This document shows, piece after piece, positions 41,792 to 50,305 of a stretch of 64,000 nucleotides of DNA. Every line of letters starts with the position of its first letter. Position 1 is the first letter of the stretch. The DNA is from CAZGEA01 sp964524515 (lineage in GTDB: Bacteria; Patescibacteriota; Microgenomatia; UBA8517). Under the pieces are notes generated by a model. That model was not told the origin of the DNA. It made no database searches and worked only from the letters and a program-made list of their open reading frames with translations. The DNA lies in NCBI GenBank assembly GCA_964524515.1, contig CAZGEA010000004.1, forward strand, positions 1-64,000. Direction: 5' to 3'. A program made the translations under genes and the position numbers.

Positions 41792-43495
41792 TCAATGGGC
41801 AAGTTTTTGGATATTTCTTAACTCAGTTATTGTTGTTGATTCCTTTGGAGATTTATCATCTCTTACATTAATTAATCTTGGAAAACGAAGGGCATAACCT
41901 GAGGTGTGTTTTGGACTAACTGTAATTTCATCAGCACTAATTTCAACTACAACTTTTGGCTCGACCCAAACATCTGGGATTAAATCTTTTGGAACTAAAT
42001 ATTCTTTTGGCATTAATTTTGTTTTAATTTTTTCTAAATCCTTTGATAAAGACATCAAAAGATCATCTGACAAACCAGTCCCCACTTTTGTGACAGTTTT
42101 AAACTCGTCACCATCTTTTACACCAACTAAGAATTGCCCCATACCCAAAGTGGCTCGTTTGCCGCGTCCAACACTAAAACCCATGATTACACAGTCAACA
42201 GTATCACTTAATTTACCTTTTCCACTTACTTCGTCTTTCATTTTTACCCATCTGAAGCCTGTTCTTCCTGGAACATACAGACTATCTATTTTTTTGACCA
42301 TAATTCCTTCTAATCCTTCTTTTATTCTTTTTGTAAATTCATTTGATATTTCTTTTGGATCATCTGTTATCAAATGCTCATCAATTTTTAATACTCCTTT
42401 TGTATTTATTACTTTTTTTAATTCACTTCTTCTTACCTCGTAAGTCTCTTGCATTAAATTTTTTCCATCGATATATAAAACATCAAAGACTTGAAAAAAT
42501 ATTGGAATTTTTTGAGAGACACCTTCGATATCGTGCTTTCTACGCCTTTGCATTGTTGTTTGAAAATCTACCATTTTTTTCATATCCTCAGTTAAACCAA
42601 CTGCTTCTGAATCTAAAATTACTTCTTTGGCGTTTATAAAATCTAAAGCACTTTTTAATTCGGGAAACATTGGAGAGATATTTTTTAAATTTCTGGTGAA
42701 TGCTTTAATTTGAACTGGGTTTTTTTTGATATGAATTAGGACTCTTACGCCATCAAATTTTGGCTCAACTGAAACTTTGCCCATTTTTTCTACCATTTCA
42801 TCTGGCGACTTAAGCCTTGAAGCAAGCATGGGTGATACAGGAATTCCAAAAATTGGTGTTGCCTCTTTTTTTAAAAAATCTTTACCTTCTTTTTTGATCA
42901 TGTAGGCAATTTCTCCAATATCTGGAACTACCTCATAATGCTTTTGAATTTGTCCTTTAAGGCTTTTATCACCCACTAACATCCAAGACAATGCATCAAT
43001 AATTGTTAGTTCTGAAAAACCTAAACGAAGCCTACCTAACAAAATTCTAACTATGTATTTATTTGATTCGGAGCTATTTGATTTGAGTAGATTAACTACC
43101 AAATCATTTCTTATTTCCACTGAACCATCACCTTCTATTTTGGAGATTTTTTCGAGTTCATTAAAAACTTCTTTTAAATCTTGATCTTTTCCGTGATTTG
43201 TGGCCAGTTCATTCACTACAGTGCCCAAATCACCAATTTTTTTATAAAGAGTGTTTATCTCATCGGGAGTTTTATTTGAATATAAGCTTAAAACTTGAAT
43301 TATGTTTTTCTCCGCAATACCAAAAATTACACCTTCGTAACTTGGTGCAATTGAACCTACTAAAATATAGGCAATGTTTTTTATTTCTAAATCGCTTGAA
43401 TTTGCAAAAAGTTCTGATAGTATTTTTGTGATTTCAATACGAGAAGATGTTTTTTCTAGGGTTTCTAGAAAATTTGATAATTTAGAAAACTTCAT
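41792..43495 (-). CDS. ATP-dependent DNA ligase, archaeal/eukaryotic type
   Basis: A 567-residue ligase. Order: N-terminal DNA-binding domain (about 1-215), nucleotidyltransferase domain with Lys in SVEPKFDGVRVLIHIKK (motif I, KxDGxR), motif III VILDSEAVGL, motif IV EGIMVKK, motif V RWVKMK, and an OB-fold C-terminus. This is the LigI-like class usual in archaea, not the bacterial NAD-dependent LigA, though CPR members carry it too. It seals nicks in replication and repair. Confidence 0.93.
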   Translation of the reverse strand: MKFSKLSNFLETLEKTSSRIEITKILSELFANSSDLEIKNIAYILVGSIAPSYEGVIFGIAEKNIIQVLSLYSNKTPDEINTLYKKIGDLGTVVNELATNHGKDQDLKEVFNELEKISKIEGDGSVEIRNDLVVNLLKSNSSESNKYIVRILLGRLRLGFSELTIIDALSWMLVGDKSLKGQIQKHYEVVPDIGEIAYMIKKEGKDFLKKEATPIFGIPVSPMLASRLKSPDEMVEKMGKVSVEPKFDGVRVLIHIKKNPVQIKAFTRNLKNISPMFPELKSALDFINAKEVILDSEAVGLTEDMKKMVDFQTTMQRRRKHDIEGVSQKIPIFFQVFDVLYIDGKNLMQETYEVRRSELKKVINTKGVLKIDEHLITDDPKEISNEFTKRIKEGLEGIMVKKIDSLYVPGRTGFRWVKMKDEVSGKGKLSDTVDCVIMGFSVGRGKRATLGMGQFLVGVKDGDEFKTVTKVGTGLSDDLLMSLSKDLEKIKTKLMPKEYLVPKDLIPDVWVEPKVVVEISADEITVSPKHTSGYALRFPRLINVRDDKSPKESTTITELRNIQKLAH

Positions 43496-43498
43496 GAA

Positions 43499-43699
43499 TC
43501 ACTTTTTACCTAAATATTGAGCAAAAAACAAGTAGGCAAAGATTACCATTCCAATAAATAATAAACCAAAAACAATTGAAATTACCCCACCCCATTCTTT
43601 ATGGAAAAATTTATTAAGACCATCGCCGATTAGGGTGAGCCCAAAAAGACTTGGCAAAACTAATATCATATAAAGAAATTGTGGATCACTTGGTAACAT
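43499..43699 (-). CDS. Small two-helix membrane protein
   Basis: A 66-residue protein with two hydrophobic helices (residues about 7-25 and 38-60) and a polar link NKFFHKEWGG. No family recognised. It lies between the Fic gene (3 nt away) and the DNA ligase gene (3 nt), so all three are probably co-transcribed. Confidence 0.6.
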   Translation of the reverse strand: MLPSDPQFLYMILVLPSLFGLTLIGDGLNKFFHKEWGGVISIVFGLLFIGMVIFAYLFFAQYLGKK

Positions 43700-43702
43700 A
43701 TT

Positions 43703-44770
43703 TTATTTTCTGGATGCCATAGTGTATATCGCACCTTTTGTTGAACCTTCCTTTTTAACAACTCGCTTTTCAAGCAAATCTTTGACATCACGCAGAATTG
43801 TATCGTCTGAAACCATTGGAAGTATTTTTTTCAGATCCTTCATGATTGCGTTTCCTTGATCTGAAATAAACTCTACTATTCTCATTTGACGCTCTGAAAG
43901 GGCTATTTGTTCACCAATTTTAATCTTAAGTCGAGAATCAATTGATAGTTTTCTTATTCTTTCTTTTATTTTTGTGCTTTCTACAGCCAGAACTTGAGTA
44001 AAATACTCAAGCCATGGAGTTAAATCTCTTTCTGCTATTGTTGGAGCTTGTTTGTCTACTTCAAAGAAAGCTTGATAATAAGCATCCAAATCACCATCAA
44101 AATGCTCTTCTAGGGCGAAAAATCTTTTGATATCATATCCTTCTTTAAGTAATACTAAATTTGAAAATGCTCTAATGGTTCTTCCATTTCCTTCTACAAA
44201 TGGATGGATTGTAACTAAAACATAATGGGCAATACCTGCTCTTAAAATAGAGTGAACATCAATTCCCTCTTGGCTATTTAGCCAGCCAAAAAAACCATCG
44301 CACATATATGGAACTTCAACTGCAGCCGGTGGAGTGAAAATTATTTTTCCAGTTCCCTCTTCTCTAATTACCACTTGAGTATTTCTGAAAACCCCAACTT
44401 TATCATCACTTACTATTTTGGAGACTGTTGCCCTGTGAATATCTAATAAATCTTTTACTTCATATGAGCCGCGTTTATGCTTTAATTCAGCCAAAAGTGT
44501 TGATACATTTCTATAATTAATTACCTCTTGGATATCACGAGGACGGGCAAAAACATCCTGACCTTCCAAAACTCTTTTAGTTTGGCTTAAAGTTAGATCG
44601 TTCCCTTCCATGTGTGTACCGTGGTATACAGTTCGCACTATAGCTTCTGATTGAAATTGTTTTTCATATGAAGGCACAATTGGTGCGTTTGAAATCACTT
44701 CACGAGCCGCTTCAATTACACCAACTGCTTTAAGGATATTGTTTGTAATTTTAAAACGAGGAATATACAT
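43703..44770 (-). CDS. Fic-family AMPylase with C-terminal winged helix
   Basis: A 355-residue Fic/DOC enzyme, probably transferring AMP to a protein. Catalytic core HPFVEGNGRTIRAF (HPFxxGNGRxxR) is intact. An N-terminal region with THMEGNDLTLS resembles the inhibitory SxxxEGN helix of class II Fic proteins, placed before the core and expected to hold the enzyme off. A wHTH follows at about 285-350. No antitoxin gene is needed or present. A TATAAT lies 11 nt upstream of the ATG. Confidence 0.92.
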   Translation of the reverse strand: MYIPRFKITNNILKAVGVIEAAREVISNAPIVPSYEKQFQSEAIVRTVYHGTHMEGNDLTLSQTKRVLEGQDVFARPRDIQEVINYRNVSTLLAELKHKRGSYEVKDLLDIHRATVSKIVSDDKVGVFRNTQVVIREEGTGKIIFTPPAAVEVPYMCDGFFGWLNSQEGIDVHSILRAGIAHYVLVTIHPFVEGNGRTIRAFSNLVLLKEGYDIKRFFALEEHFDGDLDAYYQAFFEVDKQAPTIAERDLTPWLEYFTQVLAVESTKIKERIRKLSIDSRLKIKIGEQIALSERQMRIVEFISDQGNAIMKDLKKILPMVSDDTILRDVKDLLEKRVVKKEGSTKGAIYTMASRK

Positions 44771-44781
44771 AGGGCTTATAT

Positions 44782-44787
44782 ATTATA
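44782..44787 (-). promoter_or_regulatory. -10 box of the fic operon
   Basis: TATAAT on the minus strand, 11 nt before the ATG at 44770; it lies in a near-palindrome GTATAA-CATG-TATAAT that could be an operator for the protein's own winged helix. The -35 position has no good match. Confidence 0.45.
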
Positions 44788-44825
44788 CATGTTATACCGC
44801 AAAGTGTGCGGAAAAAACAAGAAGA

Positions 44826-45662
44826 TTATTTTGTATAGCTTGCCAAAACTGCAGGGATTGAATCTGCTAAATCATCACTGTTGAAATATGTTCCGATTGT
44901 TTCTTCTAACTTTTCAGCTGTTTTTTTAACAATGAATGATGCAGCACATGCTGATAATAATGGATCGTTTTTGGCTAGAAAACTTGCAGTTAAACCTGCC
45001 TGAACATCACCAGTTCCGCCTTTTGTAAGACCGGCGTTTCCTCCTTCAATTTCCACTTCAACACCTGAGGCGTAAACTTGGCCTACTACTCCCTTTCGTA
45101 CAATCACACAATTGAATTCTTCTGAGGCTTTTAGTGGGTCCATATCGCCAAATAATGCTTCATATTCACTATCGTTTGGAGTCAATATTGAATTTTTTGG
45201 AATTTTATTTTTATCTAATAAATGTAGGCTTCCAGCATCGATAACCCATTTTTTATCAGGAAACTTCTCAAGAAGTGAATTTGTGACTGTTTTAGTTAGC
45301 ATACATGCCTCATCGCAATCATCTTCATTGTGATCTTTGCCTTCCCCGTTACGGTAACGCATGAAACCGGGGCCAATTAATACTGAATCGGATTTTTTGA
45401 TATATTCGTCAATTTCACCCCAGGGAACCCAAATGAAAGCTCCCAAATCTGCCTTCATATATGACACAACTTCCTCTAAAGTTTTCTCAGGGGAGGCGAA
45501 AAATACCATATCTACAACTCGAGAGGCAACACGCAATGACATTAATGGTGCACCATGGAAGAGTGTTGATCCACCAATTATGACTGTTTGACCATTATCC
45601 TCACCTTTTGAATCGTTTGGTCTTTTATATAATTTTTTTAAATCTTCTGGATTAAATTTCAT
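44826..45662 (-). CDS. nnrD: ADP-dependent NAD(P)H-hydrate dehydratase
   Basis: A 278-residue ribokinase-fold enzyme of the YjeF C-terminal (CARKD) family that repairs hydrated NAD(P)H. It shows VIGGSTLFHGAPLMSLRVA near the start, VLIGPGFMR, VIDAGSLHLL, LTPNDSEYEAL and the nucleotide-site GTGDVQAGLTASFLA. The NnrE epimerase domain normally fused or adjacent is not in the window. Confidence 0.9.
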   Translation of the reverse strand: MKFNPEDLKKLYKRPNDSKGEDNGQTVIIGGSTLFHGAPLMSLRVASRVVDMVFFASPEKTLEEVVSYMKADLGAFIWVPWGEIDEYIKKSDSVLIGPGFMRYRNGEGKDHNEDDCDEACMLTKTVTNSLLEKFPDKKWVIDAGSLHLLDKNKIPKNSILTPNDSEYEALFGDMDPLKASEEFNCVIVRKGVVGQVYASGVEVEIEGGNAGLTKGGTGDVQAGLTASFLAKNDPLLSACAASFIVKKTAEKLEETIGTYFNSDDLADSIPAVLASYTK

Positions 45663-45671
45663 AATTAAAAG

Positions 45672-45896
45672 TTACATTGAACTTTTAGGAGTTCCTTTTC
45701 CACCTGTTTGATTGGTTTTATCATCTGAAGGTTTTTTTTCTTTTATGAGTTGGGTGTTATCAATAGGCTGAGGTTTTTTGGAAGCTTCCTGCCATTGAGA
45801 AGAAGCGTCGTAAAATATCACATCAGTCCCATCTAATTTAGGATAATAAGGCTCTAAGCCATGAAATGTATCGTGTGGAGGTATTCTTTCAGTCAC
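45672..45896 (-). CDS. Hypothetical protein (74 aa), polar
   Basis: A short, polar, Pro/Lys-rich sequence (TERIPPHDTFHGLEPYYPKL, then KEKKPSDDKTNQTGGKGTPK) with a disordered C-terminal half and no family. It lies 9 nt before nnrD in the same direction. No strong ribosome site was noted, so confidence in expression is moderate. Confidence 0.45.
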   Translation of the reverse strand: MTERIPPHDTFHGLEPYYPKLDGTDVIFYDASSQWQEASKKPQPIDNTQLIKEKKPSDDKTNQTGGKGTPKSSM

Positions 45897-45926
45897 AGAA
45901 GGATTTTACCAATTTTTTCCCAAAAT

Positions 45927-46955
45927 TTATAGTTCTATTTTTTTTATTTGGGCAAACTCTTGTAATGTGTGTGGATCAGCTGAAGTTATAATGGTTTGCT
46001 GCTTTTGGGCAACAGCAAAAACAACATGTCTGTGTTTGTGATCTAATTCTGAAAAAATATCATCTAGTAATAGTATTGGCCTTATCCCACCAGAGCCTAC
46101 GAACTCCAATTCTGCGATTTTTAGCCACAAAATAGCAAGGCGTGCTTCACCACGGCTTCCAAAATGGGATACATTTTTATTATTACCTAAGACCACAAAA
46201 TCATCTCTGTGTGGACCAACAAGCGTCATACCAGCTGCCACTTCTTCTCTTTTATATTGATCAAGTCTGGCTTCGGATATTTCACTTTTGTCATAATCTA
46301 CACTTATTATTAAATTTGAGATTTGATCAGTTTTGTTTATGAAATCGATTAATTCTTTTCTTTTATCTGTAATAAAATTTCCATTTTTGATTAATAATTT
46401 ATCCCAAAACATTAAATGACTTCTTGGAATTCCTTCTTCTCTGATTCTTATTAATAATTTATTTCTTTGGCGAATTGCTTTTTCGTATGATAAAAGTGAG
46501 CTTCTGTATTCTCTATCTGAAATTGAGAGGATATGATCTAGAAATTTTCTTCGAACTGAGGGGGCATCTGTTAACAAATCTAGATCACTTGGAGTGAAAA
46601 GTGCTGCCTTGGCAATACCCACGAAATCAATTGATCTTTTAGGAACTGAATCAAACATTAATCTTTTTTTAGGATATGGGGCTAATGGTTTTGAAAAAAA
46701 AGCACTTAAATTAATTTTTTCATCAATATTACCAAACACACCATTAATTCTTGCTGTTTCACTTTCAAAATTTATTACTTCTTCTTCAGGTTTTGCTTTA
46801 AATGATTTTCCTGCTGACAAAATATAAATAGCTTCAAGTGTATTTGTTTTTCCAACTGCATTTTCTCCAACCAGTGCCGTAATCTCTGGTGAGAATTCGA
46901 AAATTTTATTCTTAAAATTTCTAAAATTTAGAAGCTGCAAATTTTGGATGAACAT
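45927..46955 (-). CDS. recF: DNA replication and repair protein RecF
   Basis: A 342-residue SMC-like ATPase that loads RecA on gapped DNA. MFIQNLQLLNFRNFKN opens the protein; Walker A is VGENAVGKTNTLEAIY, the signature region SRGEARLAILWLKIAE, and Walker B LLLDDIFSELD. The start at 46955 fits the family N-terminus; an in-frame upstream ATG lies inside the preceding gene. It overlaps the membrane-protein gene by 28 nt. It is not next to dnaA/dnaN here. Confidence 0.93.
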   Translation of the reverse strand: MFIQNLQLLNFRNFKNKIFEFSPEITALVGENAVGKTNTLEAIYILSAGKSFKAKPEEEVINFESETARINGVFGNIDEKINLSAFFSKPLAPYPKKRLMFDSVPKRSIDFVGIAKAALFTPSDLDLLTDAPSVRRKFLDHILSISDREYRSSLLSYEKAIRQRNKLLIRIREEGIPRSHLMFWDKLLIKNGNFITDKRKELIDFINKTDQISNLIISVDYDKSEISEARLDQYKREEVAAGMTLVGPHRDDFVVLGNNKNVSHFGSRGEARLAILWLKIAELEFVGSGGIRPILLLDDIFSELDHKHRHVVFAVAQKQQTIITSADPHTLQEFAQIKKIEL

Positions 46956-47407
46956 ATGATAAAACCTATAATGCCTTTGGCGAGGGCGACCCAAAAGAGG
47001 GTTGATGGAATATTTGCAAGACAAATTAAAAGATATTTATAACGCATATTCTTGAAAATTAATCTTATTGTTAGGGCACCGAACAATACTCCGCCGAAAG
47101 TTGTAATAAAAATTATTGAAACTATTTTTCCTAAATGAAGGAATGTATTTAAAAATTCCTCTTCTTTTTTCTTTTGTTTTTGCTCAATTAACTTTACAAA
47201 GTGAAAAATTCCATCATGTTCAAATAGATACAAAAGAACAATACCTAAAATACATCCGTAAACTCCTGGAATTAGAAACGATAAATAAATATTTGGAAGA
47301 GCCACTGCGGCATAAAAGATAATTCTTGAAATTATTACATCAACACCGACAATTAGGGCTGCTTTAATTGTATCTTCACCAATGTGTCTTAAATTATATT
47401 TTTTCAT
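46928..47407 (-). CDS. Membrane protein, unknown
   Basis: A 159-residue protein with four or five hydrophobic helices and a Lys/Glu-rich central loop (LIEQKQKKKEEEF). No family recognised. Start at ATG 47407 overlaps the mutM stop (14 nt), and the end overlaps recF, so mutM, this gene and recF form one overlapping unit. The role may be unrelated to repair. Confidence 0.65.
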   Translation of the reverse strand: MKKYNLRHIGEDTIKAALIVGVDVIISRIIFYAAVALPNIYLSFLIPGVYGCILGIVLLYLFEHDGIFHFVKLIEQKQKKKEEEFLNTFLHLGKIVSIIFITTFGGVLFGALTIRLIFKNMRYKYLLICLANIPSTLFWVALAKGIIGFIICSSKICSF

Positions 47408-48251
47408 TTTGGCAGTTTGGACAAAAATAAGTTCCACGCCCAGCTAGGGCATATTTAACTATTTTTTCTTTTTTGCATCTACGACATAATTTTCCTGTTT
47501 CATCGTAAACCAATGTGTGAAATTGATATTGGCCTTCTGCACCATCTGGAGTGACGAATGCTAGCTCCGACGCCCCACCTGAATCAATTCCTTTTTGTAG
47601 AACTTTTAATATTGATTCATAAAGATTTTTTGATTCATCATTTGATAGTGAATTTGATTTTCTCGATGGATGAATTTTTGAATCCCAGAGTGCATCGTTT
47701 GCATAAATATTGCCTATTCCACCGATTTTTTCTTGGTCCATTAATACAACTTTAATTGGACGAGTTGTTTTTTGAATTATTGTTTTAAATGTTTCTAGGT
47801 CTAGTTTTCCAAACGGTTCTGGTCCTAGTTTTTTAATAAATGGAAATTCTAATACATTTTGAGTTTTGACAATTTTGATCCAACCGAAACGGCGAACATC
47901 GTTATAATAAAGAAATCCGTTTTTATCTAGTTCAAAAATAACATGGGTGTGAATTCCTCCTATTCCACCAGTTACTTTTTTTGAAAGATTATCTGGATTT
48001 AACAGATTTGGTCCGCGATATATAAATTGGCCAGTTAATTTGATATGAGAAACAACTGAATAGTCATTATCTAGATTGATAACTAATACTTTTCCAAATC
48101 TTTGAACAGAATTGATTTTACCTCCAACAATATCTTTTGCATTTCCTTCAAATATTTTTTGGTTATTAATAATCACATCTTTAATTGTGTGGCCTACAAT
48201 ATATTTGTTTAGTTGATTTTTAACTGTTTCTACTTCAGGAAGTTCTGGCAT
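47394..48251 (-). CDS. mutM: Formamidopyrimidine-DNA glycosylase
   Basis: A 285-residue Fpg/Nei enzyme that removes 8-oxoguanine. The N-terminus MPELPEVETVKNQLNKYIVG gives catalytic Pro2 and Glu3; FGKVLVINLD carries the conserved Lys. The C-terminal zinc finger is CRRCKKEKIVKYALAGRGTY with FCPNC. Length is normal for MutM. Oxidative-damage repair fits the Msr/Trx genes elsewhere in the window. Confidence 0.95.
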   Translation of the reverse strand: MPELPEVETVKNQLNKYIVGHTIKDVIINNQKIFEGNAKDIVGGKINSVQRFGKVLVINLDNDYSVVSHIKLTGQFIYRGPNLLNPDNLSKKVTGGIGGIHTHVIFELDKNGFLYYNDVRRFGWIKIVKTQNVLEFPFIKKLGPEPFGKLDLETFKTIIQKTTRPIKVVLMDQEKIGGIGNIYANDALWDSKIHPSRKSNSLSNDESKNLYESILKVLQKGIDSGGASELAFVTPDGAEGQYQFHTLVYDETGKLCRRCKKEKIVKYALAGRGTYFCPNCQNEKI

Positions 48252-48274
48252 AAGATTTTGAATTATAACTTAAT

Positions 48275-49378
48275 TTAAAGTGTATCAATATATGATTTAA
48301 TATTTTTGATAAAACTTTCTTTTGAAAACTTTTGTGCATTTTTCATAATTACTTTTTTATCCCATTTAGTTTTATTAAATCTAATTAAAGCCTTTTCAAT
48401 TGTTTTTTTGTCAGTATCCTCAATTAAAATTCCAGTTTTTCCATCAATCACTGTCTCTTTAAATCCTCCACCATTGAAGGCGATTACTGGAGTTCCTCCA
48501 GCTTGTGCTTCTACAACTGTCATTCCAAAATCTTCATCTTTTGCTAACGCGACAAAACCTTTTGCTTTTGCGTACAAATTCCACAACTGTTCATCTACAA
48601 CACGCCCTACAAACTCAATGTTTTTATTTGCTGTTTTTTGCAAAGCATTTGAAACTGATGTGAAACCTTGGGCATCACCAACAATTTTAAGTGGCAAATT
48701 TAGCTCATTTGCAGCTTTAATTGCTTCTTCTAATCCTTTGGCGCCAACCAACCTTGAAACAATTAAAAAATAATTTTCTTTTTTTAAATTATTTGCTGCT
48801 TCATTTAATTTTTTAGTCTCTATTGGAGGGTAAATCACAGTTGCAGTTTTTCTATAATATTTCTGAATTCTATCTTTAACATTTTGAGAATTTGCTATCC
48901 AATAGTTTATTTTTTGTGCTGACAAATAATCAAAAATTCGCAAAAAGTGAGCTAGAAAATTTCCATAAAGTCTTATGAACCGATTTTTCTTCCAATCAAA
49001 ACCAGTTTTGAAGCCATATAAAAATCTTGGTGGAGTGTGACAATATGCTACAACTTTTGTTTTGTCGCCAACTTTAAAGCCACGCGCAATATAATTTGAA
49101 CAAGAAGTAATTACTAAATCATAATCTGATAAATCAATTGAGCCCCAAATCCATGGAAGAAGAAATCTAAATGGACTGTAAAGCCTGAAATGTTTAATAA
49201 AAAATCCAAATGGGCTTTCTATTATTTTTTTGTCTTTGAAAATAATTCCTGCTGGAGAATTTTGAGAGTAAAATGCAGTATATATTGGTGCTTTGGGGTA
49301 AATTTGACTTAAAACTTGTAATACTCTTTCAGCTCCTCCTGCATCTTTGATGTAATCGTGAACTAAAGCTACCTTCAT
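48275..49378 (-). CDS. GT4 glycosyltransferase (WbaZ-like)
   Basis: A 367-residue GT-B enzyme. MKVALVHDYIKDAGGAERVL is the usual start of mannosyltransferase-type GT4 proteins, and DEDFGMTVVEAQAGGTPVIA holds the E-x7-E pair. No membrane helix. Probably adds a sugar from a nucleotide donor to a lipid-linked glycan. It lies 6 nt downstream of the exonuclease gene. Confidence 0.87.
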   Translation of the reverse strand: MKVALVHDYIKDAGGAERVLQVLSQIYPKAPIYTAFYSQNSPAGIIFKDKKIIESPFGFFIKHFRLYSPFRFLLPWIWGSIDLSDYDLVITSCSNYIARGFKVGDKTKVVAYCHTPPRFLYGFKTGFDWKKNRFIRLYGNFLAHFLRIFDYLSAQKINYWIANSQNVKDRIQKYYRKTATVIYPPIETKKLNEAANNLKKENYFLIVSRLVGAKGLEEAIKAANELNLPLKIVGDAQGFTSVSNALQKTANKNIEFVGRVVDEQLWNLYAKAKGFVALAKDEDFGMTVVEAQAGGTPVIAFNGGGFKETVIDGKTGILIEDTDKKTIEKALIRFNKTKWDKKVIMKNAQKFSKESFIKNIKSYIDTL

Positions 49379-49384
49379 TACCTA

Positions 49385-50305
49385 TTATATCAGGCTTAGC
49401 TGTTTTTCTTTTTCAACTAAATTGGCAACGTCCAAGACTCTTTTAGTTAGAGTGTTAAAGCCGTAAGCCCCAAACAGATCAACTAACTTTTTATTTTTTA
49501 AATTCCATTTTTTGATTGAATCAACATCTACTGTAATTGGAGCGTCTCGAACTATCGTGGCCAAACGTTTTCCAAGCATTGCCATTTCTGCATCGTTGGC
49601 CAATTTTAAAGCAATTTTTTCTGGAACTTTTGATAGGTTTTTATAAACTTCTTCAACAGTTCCAAATTTTTCAATTAAAGATATTGCTGTTTTGGGACCA
49701 ATGCCTTTTACACCTGGGTAATTATCTGAATTATCACCCATGAAAGCTTTTAGATCGATAACTTTTATAGGTTCTACTCCCATTTTTTCGATTACATCAT
49801 TTACCTCAAATAATTTTCCATCTTTTAAGCCTTTGACTGGCATGAATACTTTTACTTTTTTATCCACTAATTGCAAAATATCTTTATCTCCTGTGACAAT
49901 TATTACTTCGTTTTCATTATTTCCATCAGTTAGTTGTTTACTTATAGTTCCCAAGACATCGTCTGCTTCATAGCCTGGAAGCGCATATAGTGGAATATCC
50001 ATTGCAGACAAAACATCGTAGGTTTTTTGAAATTGAGACGATAATTCTGATTCTAAAGCAGGTCTATTTGCTTGATAACCAACATATTCTGCTTTGCGCC
50101 AAGTTGGCTTTGGAGTATCAAAGGCTACTGCGATTTCGTTTGGTTTTAAATCTTGAATTAGACGCATCAACATTGAAATAAAACCATACACAGCGTTTAT
50201 TGGTTCACCGTTTGTTGTGGTCAAAGGAGGAAGTGCATGATATGCACGGTGCAAAATTGCATTACCGTCAATTAGAAGAATTTTATTTTGTTGATTTTTT
50301 GTCAC
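49385..50305 (-). CDS. Stand-alone 5'-3' exonuclease (PolA N-terminal domain homologue)
   Basis: A 306-residue FEN/PIN-like nuclease equivalent to residues 1-320 of DNA polymerase I, without polymerase. LLIDGNAILHRAYHAL, DTPKPTWRK, YALPGYEADDVLGTI, VTGDKDILQLV and LKAFMGDNSDNYPGVKGIGP give the conserved acidic metal ligands and the helix-hairpin-helix. Likely role: removal of RNA primers or flaps. It overlaps the end of ftsH by 23 nt. Confidence 0.92.
   Translation of the reverse strand: MTKNQQNKILLIDGNAILHRAYHALPPLTTTNGEPINAVYGFISMLMRLIQDLKPNEIAVAFDTPKPTWRKAEYVGYQANRPALESELSSQFQKTYDVLSAMDIPLYALPGYEADDVLGTISKQLTDGNNENEVIIVTGDKDILQLVDKKVKVFMPVKGLKDGKLFEVNDVIEKMGVEPIKVIDLKAFMGDNSDNYPGVKGIGPKTAISLIEKFGTVEEVYKNLSKVPEKIALKLANDAEMAMLGKRLATIVRDAPITVDVDSIKKWNLKNKKLVDLFGAYGFNTLTKRVLDVANLVEKEKQLSLI

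Noticed and set aside
42343..42639. Leucine-rich plus-strand frames opposite the DNA ligase gene
   Set aside because: Typical antisense shadows (poly-Leu/Phe) of a Lys/Glu-rich coding strand; no start signals.
44791..44816. CCGCAAAGTGTGCGG hairpin as a terminator
   Set aside because: The T-run lies on the wrong side of the 5-bp stem for termination of the minus-strand gene upstream; it may instead be part of a regulatory region.
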